Positions 44,911 through 56,045 of a DNA stretch of 64,000 bases are shown one piece after another. This DNA is from Atopsyche davidsoni. Taxonomy: Eukaryota; Arthropoda; Insecta; Trichoptera; Hydrobiosidae. The notes beneath the pieces were generated by a model that was not told the origin of the DNA, ran no database searches, and saw only the letters and a program-made list of their open reading frames with translations. The stretch's first letter is position 1. The number at the start of each line of letters is the position of its first letter. Where the stretch lies: contig JAILWY010000005.1 in NCBI GenBank assembly GCA_022113835.1, positions 452,501 to 516,500 of the forward strand, given 5' to 3'. The translations under genes and the position numbers were made by a program.

Positions 44911-44985
44911 TTGCAGCGGTGGCGTAGCTCGATCGGTTCGTCGGGTCGTCAACCGTTTGTGTATTTAATTTAAATCCACGATTTA
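44911..44985 (+). mobile_element. tRNA-derived SINE relic
   Basis: GCAGCGGTGGCGTAGCTCGA contains a near-canonical A box (TGGCGTAGCTCGATCGG, 44920-44936). A decayed B box (AATTTAAATCCACG) follows near 44967. Confidence 0.6.
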
Positions 44986-45450
44986 TGATAAATTTACAAT
45001 CAGTTCGGTAATCTCCGTGAATCGCGGATAGTCTTCTCCCAGGGAGTCTTAGCCAGCGTCACTCGGGAGACGCCCCCGCCGCCCGACACTCGCACAAAGC
45101 GGTCGCCGTAAAATTAACCATACGGAGAAAATAATAGAAAAGACGCAGCCTAGCGCGTAAATGTACAGCACAGACCATAACGATTCAATTTTGTATGAAG
45201 CTAAATTGTCACTACACAGAGTAGATCTGAGCTGCGTACACACATGTCGCGAGTAAAATATTTACAATTTAATATACTCGCAGGTTTTGCAGCTGTTAAT
45301 AGTATAAAGTCTTTTGATGTTTAGAGTTTTCTACTGGAGTCATTTTTAAGGATCGAATAGTCTAGTCTAGGTGATGTATTGGTTAGTTCGGATTCGAGTG
45401 CAACTACTATAAATATCCAACATTTCGAGATGCTCATTTGACATAAATGC
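44986..45450. other. Mixed segment
   Basis: A weak CG-rich patch at 45050-45110 and a possible decayed SINE head at 45368-45405 (GGTGATGTATTGGTTAG then CGGATTCGAGTGC). No gene. Confidence 0.35.
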
Positions 45451-45615
45451 ATAGTTGAGGTCCGCAGGCCTCGGCGTGACGCACACGCGCGACTAGCTCG
45501 GAGAAGTGAGTTTCTCTCTTGACTATGCGCATACTGATGGCGCGCCCCGAGAATCTCCTCAATGCCGAAGACGCTGCCGGCTGACGGATTGTCGACAAGG
45601 TGGATAAAACATCGC
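45450..45615. promoter_or_regulatory. Weak GC island
   Basis: CG-rich patch with GACGCACACGCGCGAC and GGCGCGCCCCGAG. A minus-strand frame (45434-45643) is unrecognised. Confidence 0.2.
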
Positions 45616-46175
45616 GGGAATAACGCATCGCTGAATTATGCATTTATACGACTCGGACACTTTATTTAATTTTAATTTCCAATTGAAGATGATTCGACGC
45701 GTAAGCCGTTTTGCAATTTAAAGCGTTCAATTTATTCACAAACCACCCAATCTCGACAGAAATTTTTAATAAGACGACTTCTTCTCGTCCGTCTGCTGCG
45801 ATAACGAATTCGACTTTTTACTGAGCACAATTAAATATAGTGTGATATTTTAAAGGAATGTTTGTTTGCTTAAAAGTGAATTAAGCTGTGTTTTTTTATT
45901 TCAATAATTTATTGTGAGATATCGAAAGACTTCTTTTTTTGTCTTTCGAATGAATATTTTTGCCTTTAATTATGATTGACATTCTGTAAAAAATCACGAA
46001 CTTTTGATGTTTCATATTGAGGTTCTAAAATTGAAAGCTTAGTTTTTTTGTGCAATTAAACTTTAATTTCATACCATACAGTATGTTGCTAAGAGCCAAT
46101 GTAATTAAGATGCTTTATCAGGAATATTTAATGCTCGCAGTGTCCATTCGAATCAGCCTGGAGTTTCCATTGCAA
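45616..46175. other. AT-rich segment with 9-bp hairpin
   Basis: TCGAAAGAC (45922-45930) pairs perfectly with GTCTTTCGA (45941-45949) across a T-rich 10-nt loop. No gene. Confidence 0.45.
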
Positions 46176-46179
46176 TTAA

Positions 46180-46400
46180 GTTAATTTGCCGCAGCCCGAC
46201 GGCCGCGACTCTGCAGTATCAGGGGTTTGATATTCCCTTCGCGTCATCGGCGATGATATTAATTTGATATATGGCCGCCCTAACGGCTGCGGAGTCCGAC
46301 GTTCTGGGAAGGAGCGAGAGACAAAAACTTGGTCGCCGGCTGGACACTTCTGCCAGAGCGGGAGTCATGCAACCCGATGGCCGGACTAGTAATGTTAGGT
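46180..46400. promoter_or_regulatory. GC island
   Basis: Opens with GCAATTAAGTTAATTTGCCG, a tight pair of homeodomain cores with near dyad symmetry, followed by CG-rich sequence and GATGATATTAATTTG. The frame 46271-46516 begins with ATGGCCGCC, a good start context, but I recognise no family and it has no ATG-proximal signal peptide or domain. A gene is possible but weakly supported. Confidence 0.35.
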
Positions 46401-46950
46401 TTTCTTCACTCTCTTATTCACAATATTATTCACAAATGTTTTTGGAATCACCAAACCCGAATAAGATTCACGTGAGTATGATCCACACGCGCAATACATT
46501 TGAAACCTACAACTAAATCCAGAATATGTATAAAAATATTTTGTATTCGTTTCTTTTAGATTTTAGTTCTCATTTAATTGAAGAGGGCTTAAAAATATAT
46601 TTAATTAACTGAAATGTGATTTCATGTTAATCTATTTTCATATTATGTCACCGGAGTGCTCTTTTAATATTATTATGTTGATTGAGTTAGGCTATTCGTT
46701 AAAATTTATTTATTATGTATTTTTGTTATACCCATGGGCATTTTCATAAAAGTATTGGTTCATGAGTATTTATTATACAATAGGAATAATATGTCATATA
46801 AATATTAATAAACAATATTTTTTTATGTTATACTAAAGCGATTTAAAATAAAAGATCATTTTATTGAAAAAAATATTAAATTAAAATTTTTAATGTTTTA
46901 TTATTGTATGTTAAGTTATAATGAATAAAAACCTTTTCTGATCGCTCGGT
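46401..46950. other. AT-rich noncoding segment
   Basis: No structure identified. Confidence 0.4.
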
Positions 46951-47060
46951 GGCTGCAAGTCTACCGGCGGGGCCCCGCGCCTGCTAACGTTGTTGAGCGA
47001 ATTCCTCGGCCCAGTTATTAGGCCCTTGTCCGGTTTTTCCCCCTCGGATGCTCAGATAGG
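46950..47060. promoter_or_regulatory. Small GC island
   Basis: GGCGGGGCCCCGCGCC followed by GAGCGAATTCC and CCCAGTTATTAGGCCC. Confidence 0.25.
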
Positions 47061-47690
47061 AAGTATGCTTTGAATCATAACGCCGACATAGTTATTTCTA
47101 TCCCGGGTATGTGCGACTTAAATCAAATTTGGCGTTTTTGCTAATAACTCAGTGGTCGTGCTGATATTTGGGAAGAAAATATTTCTGTTTAGTTATTTTA
47201 ATTCGTATTGATTGGTAAAAATAAGGCTTACCTAACTAATTTATGGCATTTGAGAAACTTCTTTATTGTAACGTAACCAGGTTCGTAATTGTGTTCTATA
47301 AGAAGTATCAGTCATTCCAGTGAGTCTCCTAACTGACTTTGGTATTTGGCTTTTTTTCATAAAACATACTTCTATCAACTGAAAATATTTGGATTCTAAT
47401 TATATTATCGATATATATTAATTACCTTACTGGTTTTTTTTATCAACAATGAACTATATCGCTCAGAACTTTTATTAATTAATTAAATATAATTATTTTT
47501 TCGTAATTCATTTGTTTTGTATTCAATAGAATTCATATATAAAGGCTTGGTCACTTGTCATCTAAAATTATTTTCAAAAACATTCAGTAACTTTTTGTTT
47601 ACTTGAAATAAAAGAACAGAAATATAATATTACCATTTACCGTACATTTAGATTTGAAGTGAAATTTCAAGCAATCACGGGAGACTCGCT
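47061..47690. other. AT-rich noncoding segment
   Basis: No gene seen. Confidence 0.4.
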
Positions 47691-48050
47691 GTGCCTCGCG
47701 GGGGTTCTGGCGGGCGGGGGCGGGGGAGGGGGTGGGGGAGGGGGGTGGGGGAGGGGGTGGGGGAGGGGGTGGGGAGGGGGTGGGGGTGCGTCCCGGCCTT
47801 TGTCTCGCGGCGTCTCCGTCCCCAGTCTGAGAACGAAATGCCATTTTTTCCGCACATTTCGCTCGTTTGCATATCTTGTGCGTAAACTGCGGCAGCTCAA
47901 ACATATCATTTATTCCGAGTGGCGCTCAGATCCGATACTCGTTATGTCTTGAATAAGTCAAACAATGCCACGGAAACGAATTCGGGCGATTTCGTTTCGG
48001 CGCGAGGGACGCTCGGGCGCGAGGTTCGCGTCCAAACGTTAATACATCTC
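47690..48050. promoter_or_regulatory. GC island with G-quadruplex tract
   Basis: The G-tract below is followed by moderately CG-rich sequence to 48050, including TTCGGGCGATTTCG. Gly-rich and Pro-rich frames on the two strands are repeat artefacts. Confidence 0.35.
47711..47786 (+). repeat. G-run array, potential G-quadruplex
   Basis: Runs of four to six G separated by single A, T or C, roughly a 12-bp AGGGGGTGGGGG period. With more than ten G-runs on one strand it should readily form quadruplexes. GGGGTGGGG also matches KLF/Sp-type sites. Confidence 0.95.
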
Positions 48051-48560
48051 GCGTTGCTTCTCTTTTCTCAAACTTCATATTTGGTATTTTATTCTACTTA
48101 TTTATTTTACCTTAAAATGATATTTTATAGCTATGGTGCAATATGGGTTTTATGTACATCTGTCTTTTAAAACCACGATGGCAGATACAATCATTTCAGT
48201 TTCATTTTTCTTTTGACTATTCACATTTTTTTATTTGTTTACTTTAATAGTTTATATAAATTTTAATCATTCAAATTTAAATAAATATGGTTTTCATGTT
48301 CACTAAAAACAACCCGTATAGAACAACTCATTTTATCCATAAAATTTGTGTCTTTTTTAAGTCTTTTATTATTTTGTCAATATTTTGAGTGCTGCCAAAA
48401 ACATGGTATCTTTTTGATTACTTACTAATTCGAGTTAAATATACTCTCCAGTGATCGATGTGTTTATTTTATTAACCTTTTACTTCATACAATTGTTTGC
48501 ACCGGGGAAACGCGAGTTATCCAAATAATTTTTCAACTTGATGTGACCAATAAAATTTAG
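48051..48560. other. AT-rich noncoding segment
   Basis: No gene or array. Confidence 0.4.
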
Positions 48561-48860
48561 TGGAATTTTTCCCAGCTTTTTGGGATTGGCTCCGGCGCCG
48601 AGTCCCGCCCCTGGGAGGCTCGGACGAGCACTCGCGCTGTCCTTTTAAAAAAGCCAGTCGTTTCCCTCTCCGCATCTTTTCATAAACATATTTTGAAGGC
48701 CTCACCGGCGGCCGCCGTAACGATGTCCAAATGATTTGAATATTTTTGCGTTCCCGCCGGCGCGACGATCGTTAAGCGGGAATCTCGAAGAGTCGAAGCG
48801 GGAGTGCGCCGTCTCCGGGTCCTCGGGTCTCGGCAGCTCGCTTCTTATACGAGGAACTCG
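48560..48860. promoter_or_regulatory. GC island, two blocks
   Basis: A block with GGCTCCGGCGCCGAG and a second with GCGGCCGCCGTAACG and CCGGCGCGACGATCG, separated by AATGATTTGAATATTTTTGCG. A minus-strand frame (48517-48705) is unrecognised. Confidence 0.25.
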
Positions 48861-49645
48861 AGTAATACGAATTTCAAATAATCAACATAACTATATATAA
48901 TTACTTCATATGTTTTTTTTACATTTTCGTCAGTGGCTATATTTTTAACATAAAATATTGATTTCATAAAAGTACAATTTTATGATTAACGTAACTATGA
49001 TTTTGCTTTGAACATAAAAGAGAACATGACGATTTATGAAATAAACAATTTGAAAGTAATTATTACGCATAAAAATAATCACCAGTTCGCAAAATATGTA
49101 CTGGCACTATATTTCGATATAAACTGTTATTTGCAGGGCAGCTCTTTTTTTCAATTCCTTTTGAACATAGTACGTATATCTGGAAAAATCACTGAAGTAT
49201 TTCACTTATTTAAAATATTAAAATGGAATTCCACCAAGTACTCTCTGACAAAAATATTGAATTTCTGAACATAGTACTGTTGAAATATTTATCAGCACGA
49301 GAAACGAGACCCATTTTATATTAATTGAACACTTTGCAGGTCCGTGGAAGAAATTTTGTGAATGTGCGTAGTTTCTCAAATATTTTATTTTTTATTATTA
49401 TTTTTTTTATTTTATTGTTGGTTTTATTATATATTTGAGCAAAGCAAAATTGTTACTAAAAACCGTACCTTTTTTTTGTCAAAATTAAATTTATTTATTT
49501 AAAATATTAAATTATTCTCAGTTTCACGTATATTTGATTGTTTTATTTTTAATTATAATTTTATCATAGTTATTTAAAAAAATGATAATATTTTGTAGAT
49601 TTGCATTTATTTCTAACGATGGATGCTGCAGTCACTGTGAGCATT
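48861..49645. other. AT-rich segment with MITE copy C
   Basis: 49181-49259 reads GGAAAAATCACTGAAGTATT, then TTTAAAATATTAAAATGGAA, CCACCAAGTACTCTCTGAC and AAAAATATTG, the same order as the tail of 14017-14200 and the inverse of 59921-59966. Otherwise no structure. Confidence 0.5.
49181..49259 (+). mobile_element. MITE-like family copy C (tail)
   Basis: Tail of the dispersed family, with close similarity to copy B over about 80 bp. The GAAACCGGT head is missing. Confidence 0.6.
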
Positions 49646-49935
49646 AAAAATGAACGAATCGGACGAAGCGGCTCGCTCCGATGCTGTGGGGGACCGCCGG
49701 GCGGCCGCTTCTGTTCTCCAGCGGCGCAGTCGCCGCTCGTGTCATTTTGAAATTATTCCTGGTCCAAAAATCTCGCGCTCTTATGATTGGATTTATCCTA
49801 GTGGACGTCCCACTCTGAGTTTGCAGCTTCGCTTTGTCCTCAAAGCCGGCGTCGATGCGCTCGATTCGTTGTTTTATTTTTGAGCCGCTCTCTGGGCGCG
49901 GTTTTGGTTTCGATTCGCTCGTTAGCACCCATTTA
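49645..49935. promoter_or_regulatory. GC island with opposed open frames
   Basis: CG-rich stretch open on both strands: minus 49644-49928 and plus 49650-49883, the latter starting ATGAACGAATCGGACGAAGC. Neither has a recognised domain. CCTATGATTGGATTTATCC-like homeodomain sites lie inside. I favour noncoding, but the ATG-started plus frame of 77 codons is worth a homology check. Confidence 0.25.
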
Positions 49936-51300
49936 GAGATGCTTAAACTATCATTATATCGGTTATTTATTGATGCCTCAATTTGGACCGGGGTTTTTTC
50001 GGATCTCGTTTATCCCGGAGTAAATTTTTTTTATTCTATTACCAAACTCTCCAAATTGCTGGTTTTAAACAAACTAAATTTCGAAACTCAATTTGGATTT
50101 AAATATTCTTGTACATCTACCCAAAATATATTAATGTAATATCATCACTTGCGAGGATTCTTTTGGAAAAATTGGCAGCATTATCTACCACTGGTGTCAT
50201 TCAGCATTCCCTTTGCGCGGGCTGCAAAGTAGTTGCGAATGAAACATCCAAGCGGTTGCTTCCCTGCGCATTTCAGATTTCGATATTTGCGACTAGGGAG
50301 TGAAATACGTAACCGCTTTGATTCGTCCGTACTACACGCGTCCTATTTGTTTTTGTCAAAGAATAAGCATATAAAAAGATTAACTATAAAATTGGTTCAT
50401 CCATTGACATATATTTTTATATCAAAAAACAAATATTGTAATTTATGTAATATTTTGTGTCTATTTTGCTCGTAACGATTAAAGGTTCAACTGATTCATA
50501 CAACGTTTTTTGACATTATTCTTAAGATTTCGTGAGACGAAAGAGCGTACTGATATCAAGTATGAAATCAATAATACCGAAACTTTGACTGTGTTTCGAT
50601 AAATATTGTGATTCCATTTAGGACTATCATTCACATAGTTATGTCTGTAAATTTATATATGTAAAAATTAAATCACGTTACTTAAGACTGTTTGTGCTTA
50701 GACTGTAAAAAAACACAGGCCGAAGGGGATCGTCAGATAAATTTGCGGCAAGGAAGATTTGAAATCGCATGCATATGAGCAATATCATCAGATCTTGAAT
50801 GCATTCCCGTTGGAGCTGCGCCGTTCTTGTGTGGTCCGGGCGCGCGAGGGCACGGATGCTCACAAAACACGCGTGGCACTGAAACTTCATCCAGTAAAGG
50901 CGGAAACGATTGACGTGGAGTTTATAAAAAGTAATTGGCGATGCAGCACGTAAGCTGAGTTGTATGTTTTTACTGGAAATTCCCTATTTTGATTTACTAC
51001 GTATAAATAACGATATATATAGTGCACACACGCACTCTTAGAATGAGGACGTCTTAGATGATAGTATGATAGATGGTTCAGATTTTAATGTGATGGCAGA
51101 AGTTATCAAAGTTAGAGTCCAGGTTTCTAAAACAAAGTGTGTGGGTTTGGAGTTTTCTAATGAATTCTACTATTCCTGACAGGTGAATCCCAAACCGATC
51201 ACCGAGGACACCTGTTTCAGCCCGGAAAAAGATTATTTGTTTTGAAATTGCATGTGTCAATATAAATATTTTTTTATGAAAAAAATAGATATTATATGGA
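49936..51300. other. AT-rich segment with minor CG patch
   Basis: A CG-rich patch at 50820-50860. GAATCCCAAAC at 51185-51195 repeats the arm of the hairpin at 8-41 and sits between ACAGGTG and CACCTGT (51179-51216). Frames here are unrecognised. Confidence 0.4.
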
Positions 51301-51304
51301 AATT

Positions 51305-51475
51305 TATTATTATGGAGGCCCGGGCGGGGTCCGCTGGTTCCCCGACCGCACATTTGGACACCCATCGGGTCCTTTTGTATCAACTGCGGTCCAGATGAGA
51401 TGGCTCGGTTCAATCAGAGTGCAACGTTTGCAGGGGGCGCTCAAGCCACGCCGGGAAATTATTCCCTTTACATTT
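51305..51475. promoter_or_regulatory. Weak GC island
   Basis: CCCGGGCGGGGTCCGC and GGGGGCGCTCAAGCC. No distinctive site. Confidence 0.2.
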
Positions 51476-52440
51476 AAACGCCAAAACAGGTAGTTGATGT
51501 AAAGTCTATGCTTTCAGTATCATTTATAGTACTAAACATACAAAATATAACAACAATTTCCCGAAACCCTGAAAGTTAAGGGGTGTAAATTTCACTAAGT
51601 TTATTTTTGTTTGAAATACTTTTTTTTATTTGGTTTGGGTAACGTTTCTTACAAGCGTCCTAAAATCCAGATACATAAAACGCACTACAATCAACACGAT
51701 ATATATATCTTAGTTGTTTTCATTGCTTGAATTTATTGTTGTAATGTTAACGCATCTCTATAATTTGTATTTTGATCTGTATCCCCCTCAGATAATTGTT
51801 CCCGGGATGGACAGTCTTCCATATTGGCTTTCGAGAAAGCGTATTTTCTGGTTTTGTGATACTGTGATCTTTTATTAGTGCAAAAATAATTATGGTGTGT
51901 TATTCACTATTTAATGTAGCTTAAGAGTGAGCAGATCCGTTTTTTCATATATTTTAAGTTTATATCCGTTAAACTATTTTATTAATTTACCCTTTTCATT
52001 TTTTAGTAATATACAAGAATTTATTTTGAAAATTGGTGATTTCAGTAAAGTCGTTCATTAAATAAATACGCAAATTCAAATCGATTTCTAAATTCAATTC
52101 AATATTCAATGTTCTTGAACAGAATCAGCTCCCTTCATTGAAATCGTTTCAATCAAAAGTCCCTCTCCAAGCCTCTCAGGTCTATTGTCTTGATGTTTAT
52201 TACAAAATATTATGTAGTCATGTATTGAACTGCTTAATATTAAAATATGTTAAGTTTTTCTCGGTATTGGGAGTTATGGCCGGCGTTTTGAAACGTAATC
52301 GTATAAATGTAATGATAAATAATAAACCTTTGTGTATTATCGCCAATCGCGAATAAATTCCGACTTTGCAAGTGCCTTATTACGGACGAGAATTAATAGT
52401 TTCCAGGTCAAGAAAAATCAGATACCACCGAAATGCCAAG
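51476..52440. other. AT-rich noncoding segment
   Basis: No gene; frame 52138-52356 is unrecognised. Confidence 0.4.
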
Positions 52441-52475
52441 TTGCGAAACATCCCCGACGTAGTGGGCGCGCGGCA

Positions 52476-52563
52476 GGGCACGGCGCGGGCACGGTATAGG
52501 CACGGTATGGGCACGGTATGGGCACGGTATGGGCACGGTATGGGCACGCTGCGGGCACGGCGT
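52476..52563. repeat. 11-bp minisatellite (GGGCACGGTAT)x8
   Basis: Eight 11-bp units, 52476 to 52563, with the central five nearly identical. It lies in a CG-rich island at 52450-52600. Confidence 0.95.
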
Positions 52564-52599
52564 GGCTCGAGGTGCGCCGGGATATGGCGCCGATCTTTT

Positions 52600-53555
52600 G
52601 GCGTAGAATTTGATGAAATGAAGTCTACTTGATGAATATAAACAGAAAAAAATACATTTGCTTTTACTACATCAAGACATTTATTATGTTTTCAAGTAAC
52701 CATTTAAGATTTTAATTGATAACATAAAACATATTTTGTAAATTGCTAAAAAATTTACGGCAAATGAATTTTTTTTCGCCCTGTAAAGGCAACGACGAAC
52801 TTTTTTATGAGCCCGACGTTAAAAACACGTTGCTAACAAATTTAAAATCATATTTTTTTGTTAATATCAACAATTTTACGATTTCAGTTTAATGGTACTA
52901 TTTTTCTACCGTCTGTCAATATCTATGTTATTTGATCTAGAATATGGCCAAATTATAATATTTTCTTAAAATATAATTTATTTTTATGTTAAAAGTTTGT
53001 TTCATAGAAAATAATATAATATTGACAGATTTTAGTATTTTGTTAAATTATTTAAGAACAATGAAGAAAATCTTAGCATTCAAACATTCAAATGATAAAA
53101 GATTTAAATAAATTTTAAAAACCTTACGGTAATTTCTCGGTGTAATGCTACGCAGTTGAAGTCAGCACTAACTTTTTGCTGGCTCTATAAAGTACATCCG
53201 TAAGTTACCCTTGCCCCGCGACTGTGTCGCGTTGGGATACAACGCTGTGCAAGTATACTGCAAAGCTATATCTTCATTCTATTAATTATTCACTATATTA
53301 ACACTCCATTTTAAATTTTAAAATATTTTAGTCCATAAAACTTGCCATTGCCGATCACAAAGTTTCGGCTTTGAATACACCAGGGTAAAGCAATAAATTC
53401 TTTTAACTTCGTTAAAATTTTACACTGTCTCCGGAGAAACCTTGTGTGAGAGAAACATATAATGCAGGTCTCCTGTGATTTCCTTGTAAAGAATGAAACG
53501 TGGCGTCGCCCTCGGTTGCTTGTATGGTTAAAGACTCGTCATTACTTGAGCATGG
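52600..53555. other. AT-rich noncoding segment
   Basis: No structure identified. Confidence 0.4.
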
Positions 53556-53579
53556 ATGTCTGCCTCAAATACTGTCCTT

Positions 53580-53627
53580 CCCGCGCCCAAGCCCGCGCCC
53601 AAGCCCGCGCCCAAGCCCGCGCCCAAG
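53580..53627. repeat. 12-bp minisatellite (CCCGCGCCCAAG)x4
   Basis: Four perfect units within a small GC island (53560-53700). The 12-bp period keeps frame, giving (KPAP)n, (SPRP)n and (GLGA)n in overlapping frames, all artefacts. Confidence 0.97.
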
Positions 53628-53700
53628 CGCTCCCGCCCTGAGCCGCGCCGGTATTTACGAGTCGCTGCTCGGCGCCCAATGGCACGATGCGGCAGCGTGG

Positions 53701-54004
53701 ACTTGTTTATTGTTTTTTTAAGTGTAGGCATGTATTTAATGGAAATGAACGGTCGTATATTTTTTCGTATACAATATTATGATTAAAATAATACTCTTAC
53801 CTGCTATTAAATTTCATCGGATTGGTGAAATTGTATGTTAAAACGGATAATTTGACGCACTTTAGAGGCTCAGGATGACCAAGAGAGATCGATAAAAAGC
53901 TTGGTACTTTTCGCTTTCGGAATTCGCCCAATATATTTTCACAAATATCAAAAATCTGACATAGGATGTTTTGTTAAATTTATTATAAAGGTTCATATGT
54001 TGAC
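53701..54004. other. AT-rich noncoding segment
   Basis: No structure until the foldback. Confidence 0.4.
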
Positions 54005-54079
54005 TCAGCGATAAGATTTACCTTTTGCCTTTTAATCGAGAGCTATCGGCTCGGTCCTAAAAGGTAAATCTCAAGCTGA
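54005..54079. repeat. 75-nt foldback (precursor-microRNA-like)
   Basis: A perfect 13-bp stem AGATTTACCTTTT (54014-54026) with its complement at 54059-54071 is extended, after a short internal loop, by TCAGC (54005-54009) with GCTGA (54075-54079). A 4-bp inner stem GAGC/GCTC lies in the 32-nt loop. Length suits a microRNA precursor, but the loop is large and I do not recognise a mature sequence. A transposon end is an alternative. Confidence 0.6.
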
Positions 54080-54136
54080 TATCAAAAGCTATGGCTATTT
54101 GTATTGACATTGGATGTGATTATTCAAATTATTTTT

Positions 54137-54172
54137 AGTACTTGGTGAAATTCCAGTTATTATTTTAAATTT
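54137..54172 (-). mobile_element. MITE-like family tail fragment
   Basis: AGTACTTGGTGAAATTCCAG followed by TTATTATTTTAAA matches the tail of the family at 49181 in inverse orientation. Confidence 0.45.
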
Positions 54173-54299
54173 TCACGTTTCTTTGATAATGTCAACTCAA
54201 AAAGAAATATCTCAAAAGTATTTTTTTTTTTAAATATTAAAGCAGTTTTTATGAATTGTCTGCGCCTGTAGCAGCTTTGCAAGATAAGTCTGAGAGATA

Positions 54300-54555
54300 T
54301 TTATAACGCCGAGGCACGAGTGGGATTGTGTTCATAATCCCGTCTGGAATAACTCCGGCAGACGGCGATCGCTGCGATACTGGCGCTCCCAGAAGGGACG
54401 GCTCCGCGCATTAGCATGCTGCCGACGGTGTATTAATCGCGGATCCCGCGGGACGAGGCCCGGGAAGTGCTCCCAGCCCGAGTTTGAATATAATTACTCG
54501 TGCTGCTATCGGTTACCCCTTGGCTCGGCCTCGTATCGCACAAAACAGCATACTA
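54300..54555. promoter_or_regulatory. GC island
   Basis: CG-rich, with GGTGTATTAATCGCGGATCC and CGCGGGACGAGG, then TTTGAATATAATTACTCG. Homeodomain cores lie in CG-rich flanks and there are no tandem repeats. Confidence 0.35.
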
Positions 54556-55335
54556 GTACTTAAGCTTCGCTAAATCATTCAGAAAAGGCGAATCGCTGAT
54601 TTCTGAACATTTGTTTGCAATCATCAATAATTTAAACTAGTGAAGTAATAATGAATTTAGTGTGATTGTTTTATAATATAAAAATTATTTCATTTTTGTA
54701 GTCGTTTGCTATATCAGGCTAAGTAAACGATTGCATTGCACGGTAAAAGCAAACTTAAGGTTTCTATTATTCTAAAAGTAAACTTTTAATATTTATAACC
54801 ACTGAGCATCCATTGCTTTGTATGAACAGTATGAAGTGTGAAGTGCATCGCTTTATGGGGGCAGGGGCGTCGGGTGAGCTCTCGCCGGTACCACTGGTAG
54901 ACCTCTGGGTTGTCGCGGCATTGCGACTTTATTTTCAATTAAAAACATGCTCGCGTTCAATTTTAAACTTTCACTGGGTCAGGACTCACGTGCGTCGCTG
55001 AAGTTAAAAGGTCATTTTGTCATCAGCCAGTGACATTTGCGCGCTAGTAAAAACCTCCCCAATATTAACATAAATATTAAACTGATTTTTTTTTGGTAGG
55101 TTTCTGAACTCAAATTTGCAGTCTTGTGATACTTCTAAAAACCGAAAGTTGGTTAGTAAAGGCTGTCTCCTGGCAGGCTAATCTCTAACCAATGTTATTG
55201 GAAACCTACTTTGGTTTGTAAGAAGTCACTTTGTTCTAACTTTTACGATACAATCAATAATTTTAAAAATAGTTTTTTCAAGAGGGAATTAACGGAATTT
55301 GGTTCATTTTAGGATCTTAAGCAACTGAAATCTGA
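54556..55335. other. AT-rich segment, minor CG patch
   Basis: A CG-rich patch at 54850-54925. No gene; frame 54813-55001 is unrecognised. Confidence 0.4.
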
Positions 55336-55339
55336 ATGT

Positions 55340-55440
55340 CCCAGTCTCCTCTGCGCGCCACGGCCTGCGCGAGTGTGGTAAAGGCTCCTCTTCTTGCGGT
55401 GCACTAATTAACGCTGCACGCCGAGAGGTCAGAGTTTATG
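55340..55440. promoter_or_regulatory. GC island with CACTAATTAACG
   Basis: GGTGCACTAATTAACGCTGC places a TAATTA core between GTGCA and TGCAC, giving partial dyad symmetry. Flanks are CG-rich. Confidence 0.3.
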
Positions 55441-55800
55441 TGTTATGCTGGGTAAGGGATTTCTGAATTTAACAATAATAGTGTGTTAAATTTGCATAGT
55501 GTCTCAATAGTAATGGCTTCATCTGGAAAATAGAGGGTACCACTTCTGCACCACTATTTATCAAAAAGTATTTTTTAAAATTTATGTTTTTTTCCTAGTT
55601 ATCCTAGTTTAAAAATGTGTAATAAATAAAAATTGTTTCTATCACTTTTTTCATACACAACGTAAATGCCGCCGCCGCTGTCCGGCTTTAAAATCAATTA
55701 TATTATTGTTTGAGAGCAATATATAGTTAATGTAGTAAATGATGCGTTGAAATAGGGTTTTCTTTCTTAGTTCAGTTTATAGAATTACATTGATAAGCAA
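55441..55800. other. AT-rich noncoding segment
   Basis: No structure apart from a short GCCGCCGCCG patch near 55668. Confidence 0.4.
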
Positions 55801-55835
55801 CTGCGCTAATCACTTGACCACCGATAGTTTAACTC
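55795..55835 (-). mobile_element. SINE A-box fragment
   Basis: The minus strand reads GTGGTCAAGTGATTAGCGCA, an A-box-like tRNA head. No B box at the expected distance. Confidence 0.4.
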
Positions 55836-55949
55836 GTTATTGTCATGTTAATAGACTATTGGTTCAATAAATTCTTCTAGCTTCTTTTCATGCTAACTTG
55901 TATGTCCGTATGGTGAACAAGTCGAATATACGAGGTGAACTTCAGCTAG

Positions 55950-56045
55950 AGTAAGGAAATACGGCGCGAGCCCTCGCGAGGCGCCGCTGGAGGCTTCGGC
56001 CGGCCGCGCAGGACTTCCCGAGTGTCGATGTCGCGGTCAGACCGT
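55950..56045. promoter_or_regulatory. Small GC island
   Basis: CGCTGGAGGCTTCGGCCGGC and CGATGTCGCGG. The minus-strand frame 55946-56224 ends here, unrecognised. Confidence 0.2.

Noticed and set aside
47599..47952. Gly-rich or Pro-rich proteins
   Set aside because: Translation of the G-run tract.
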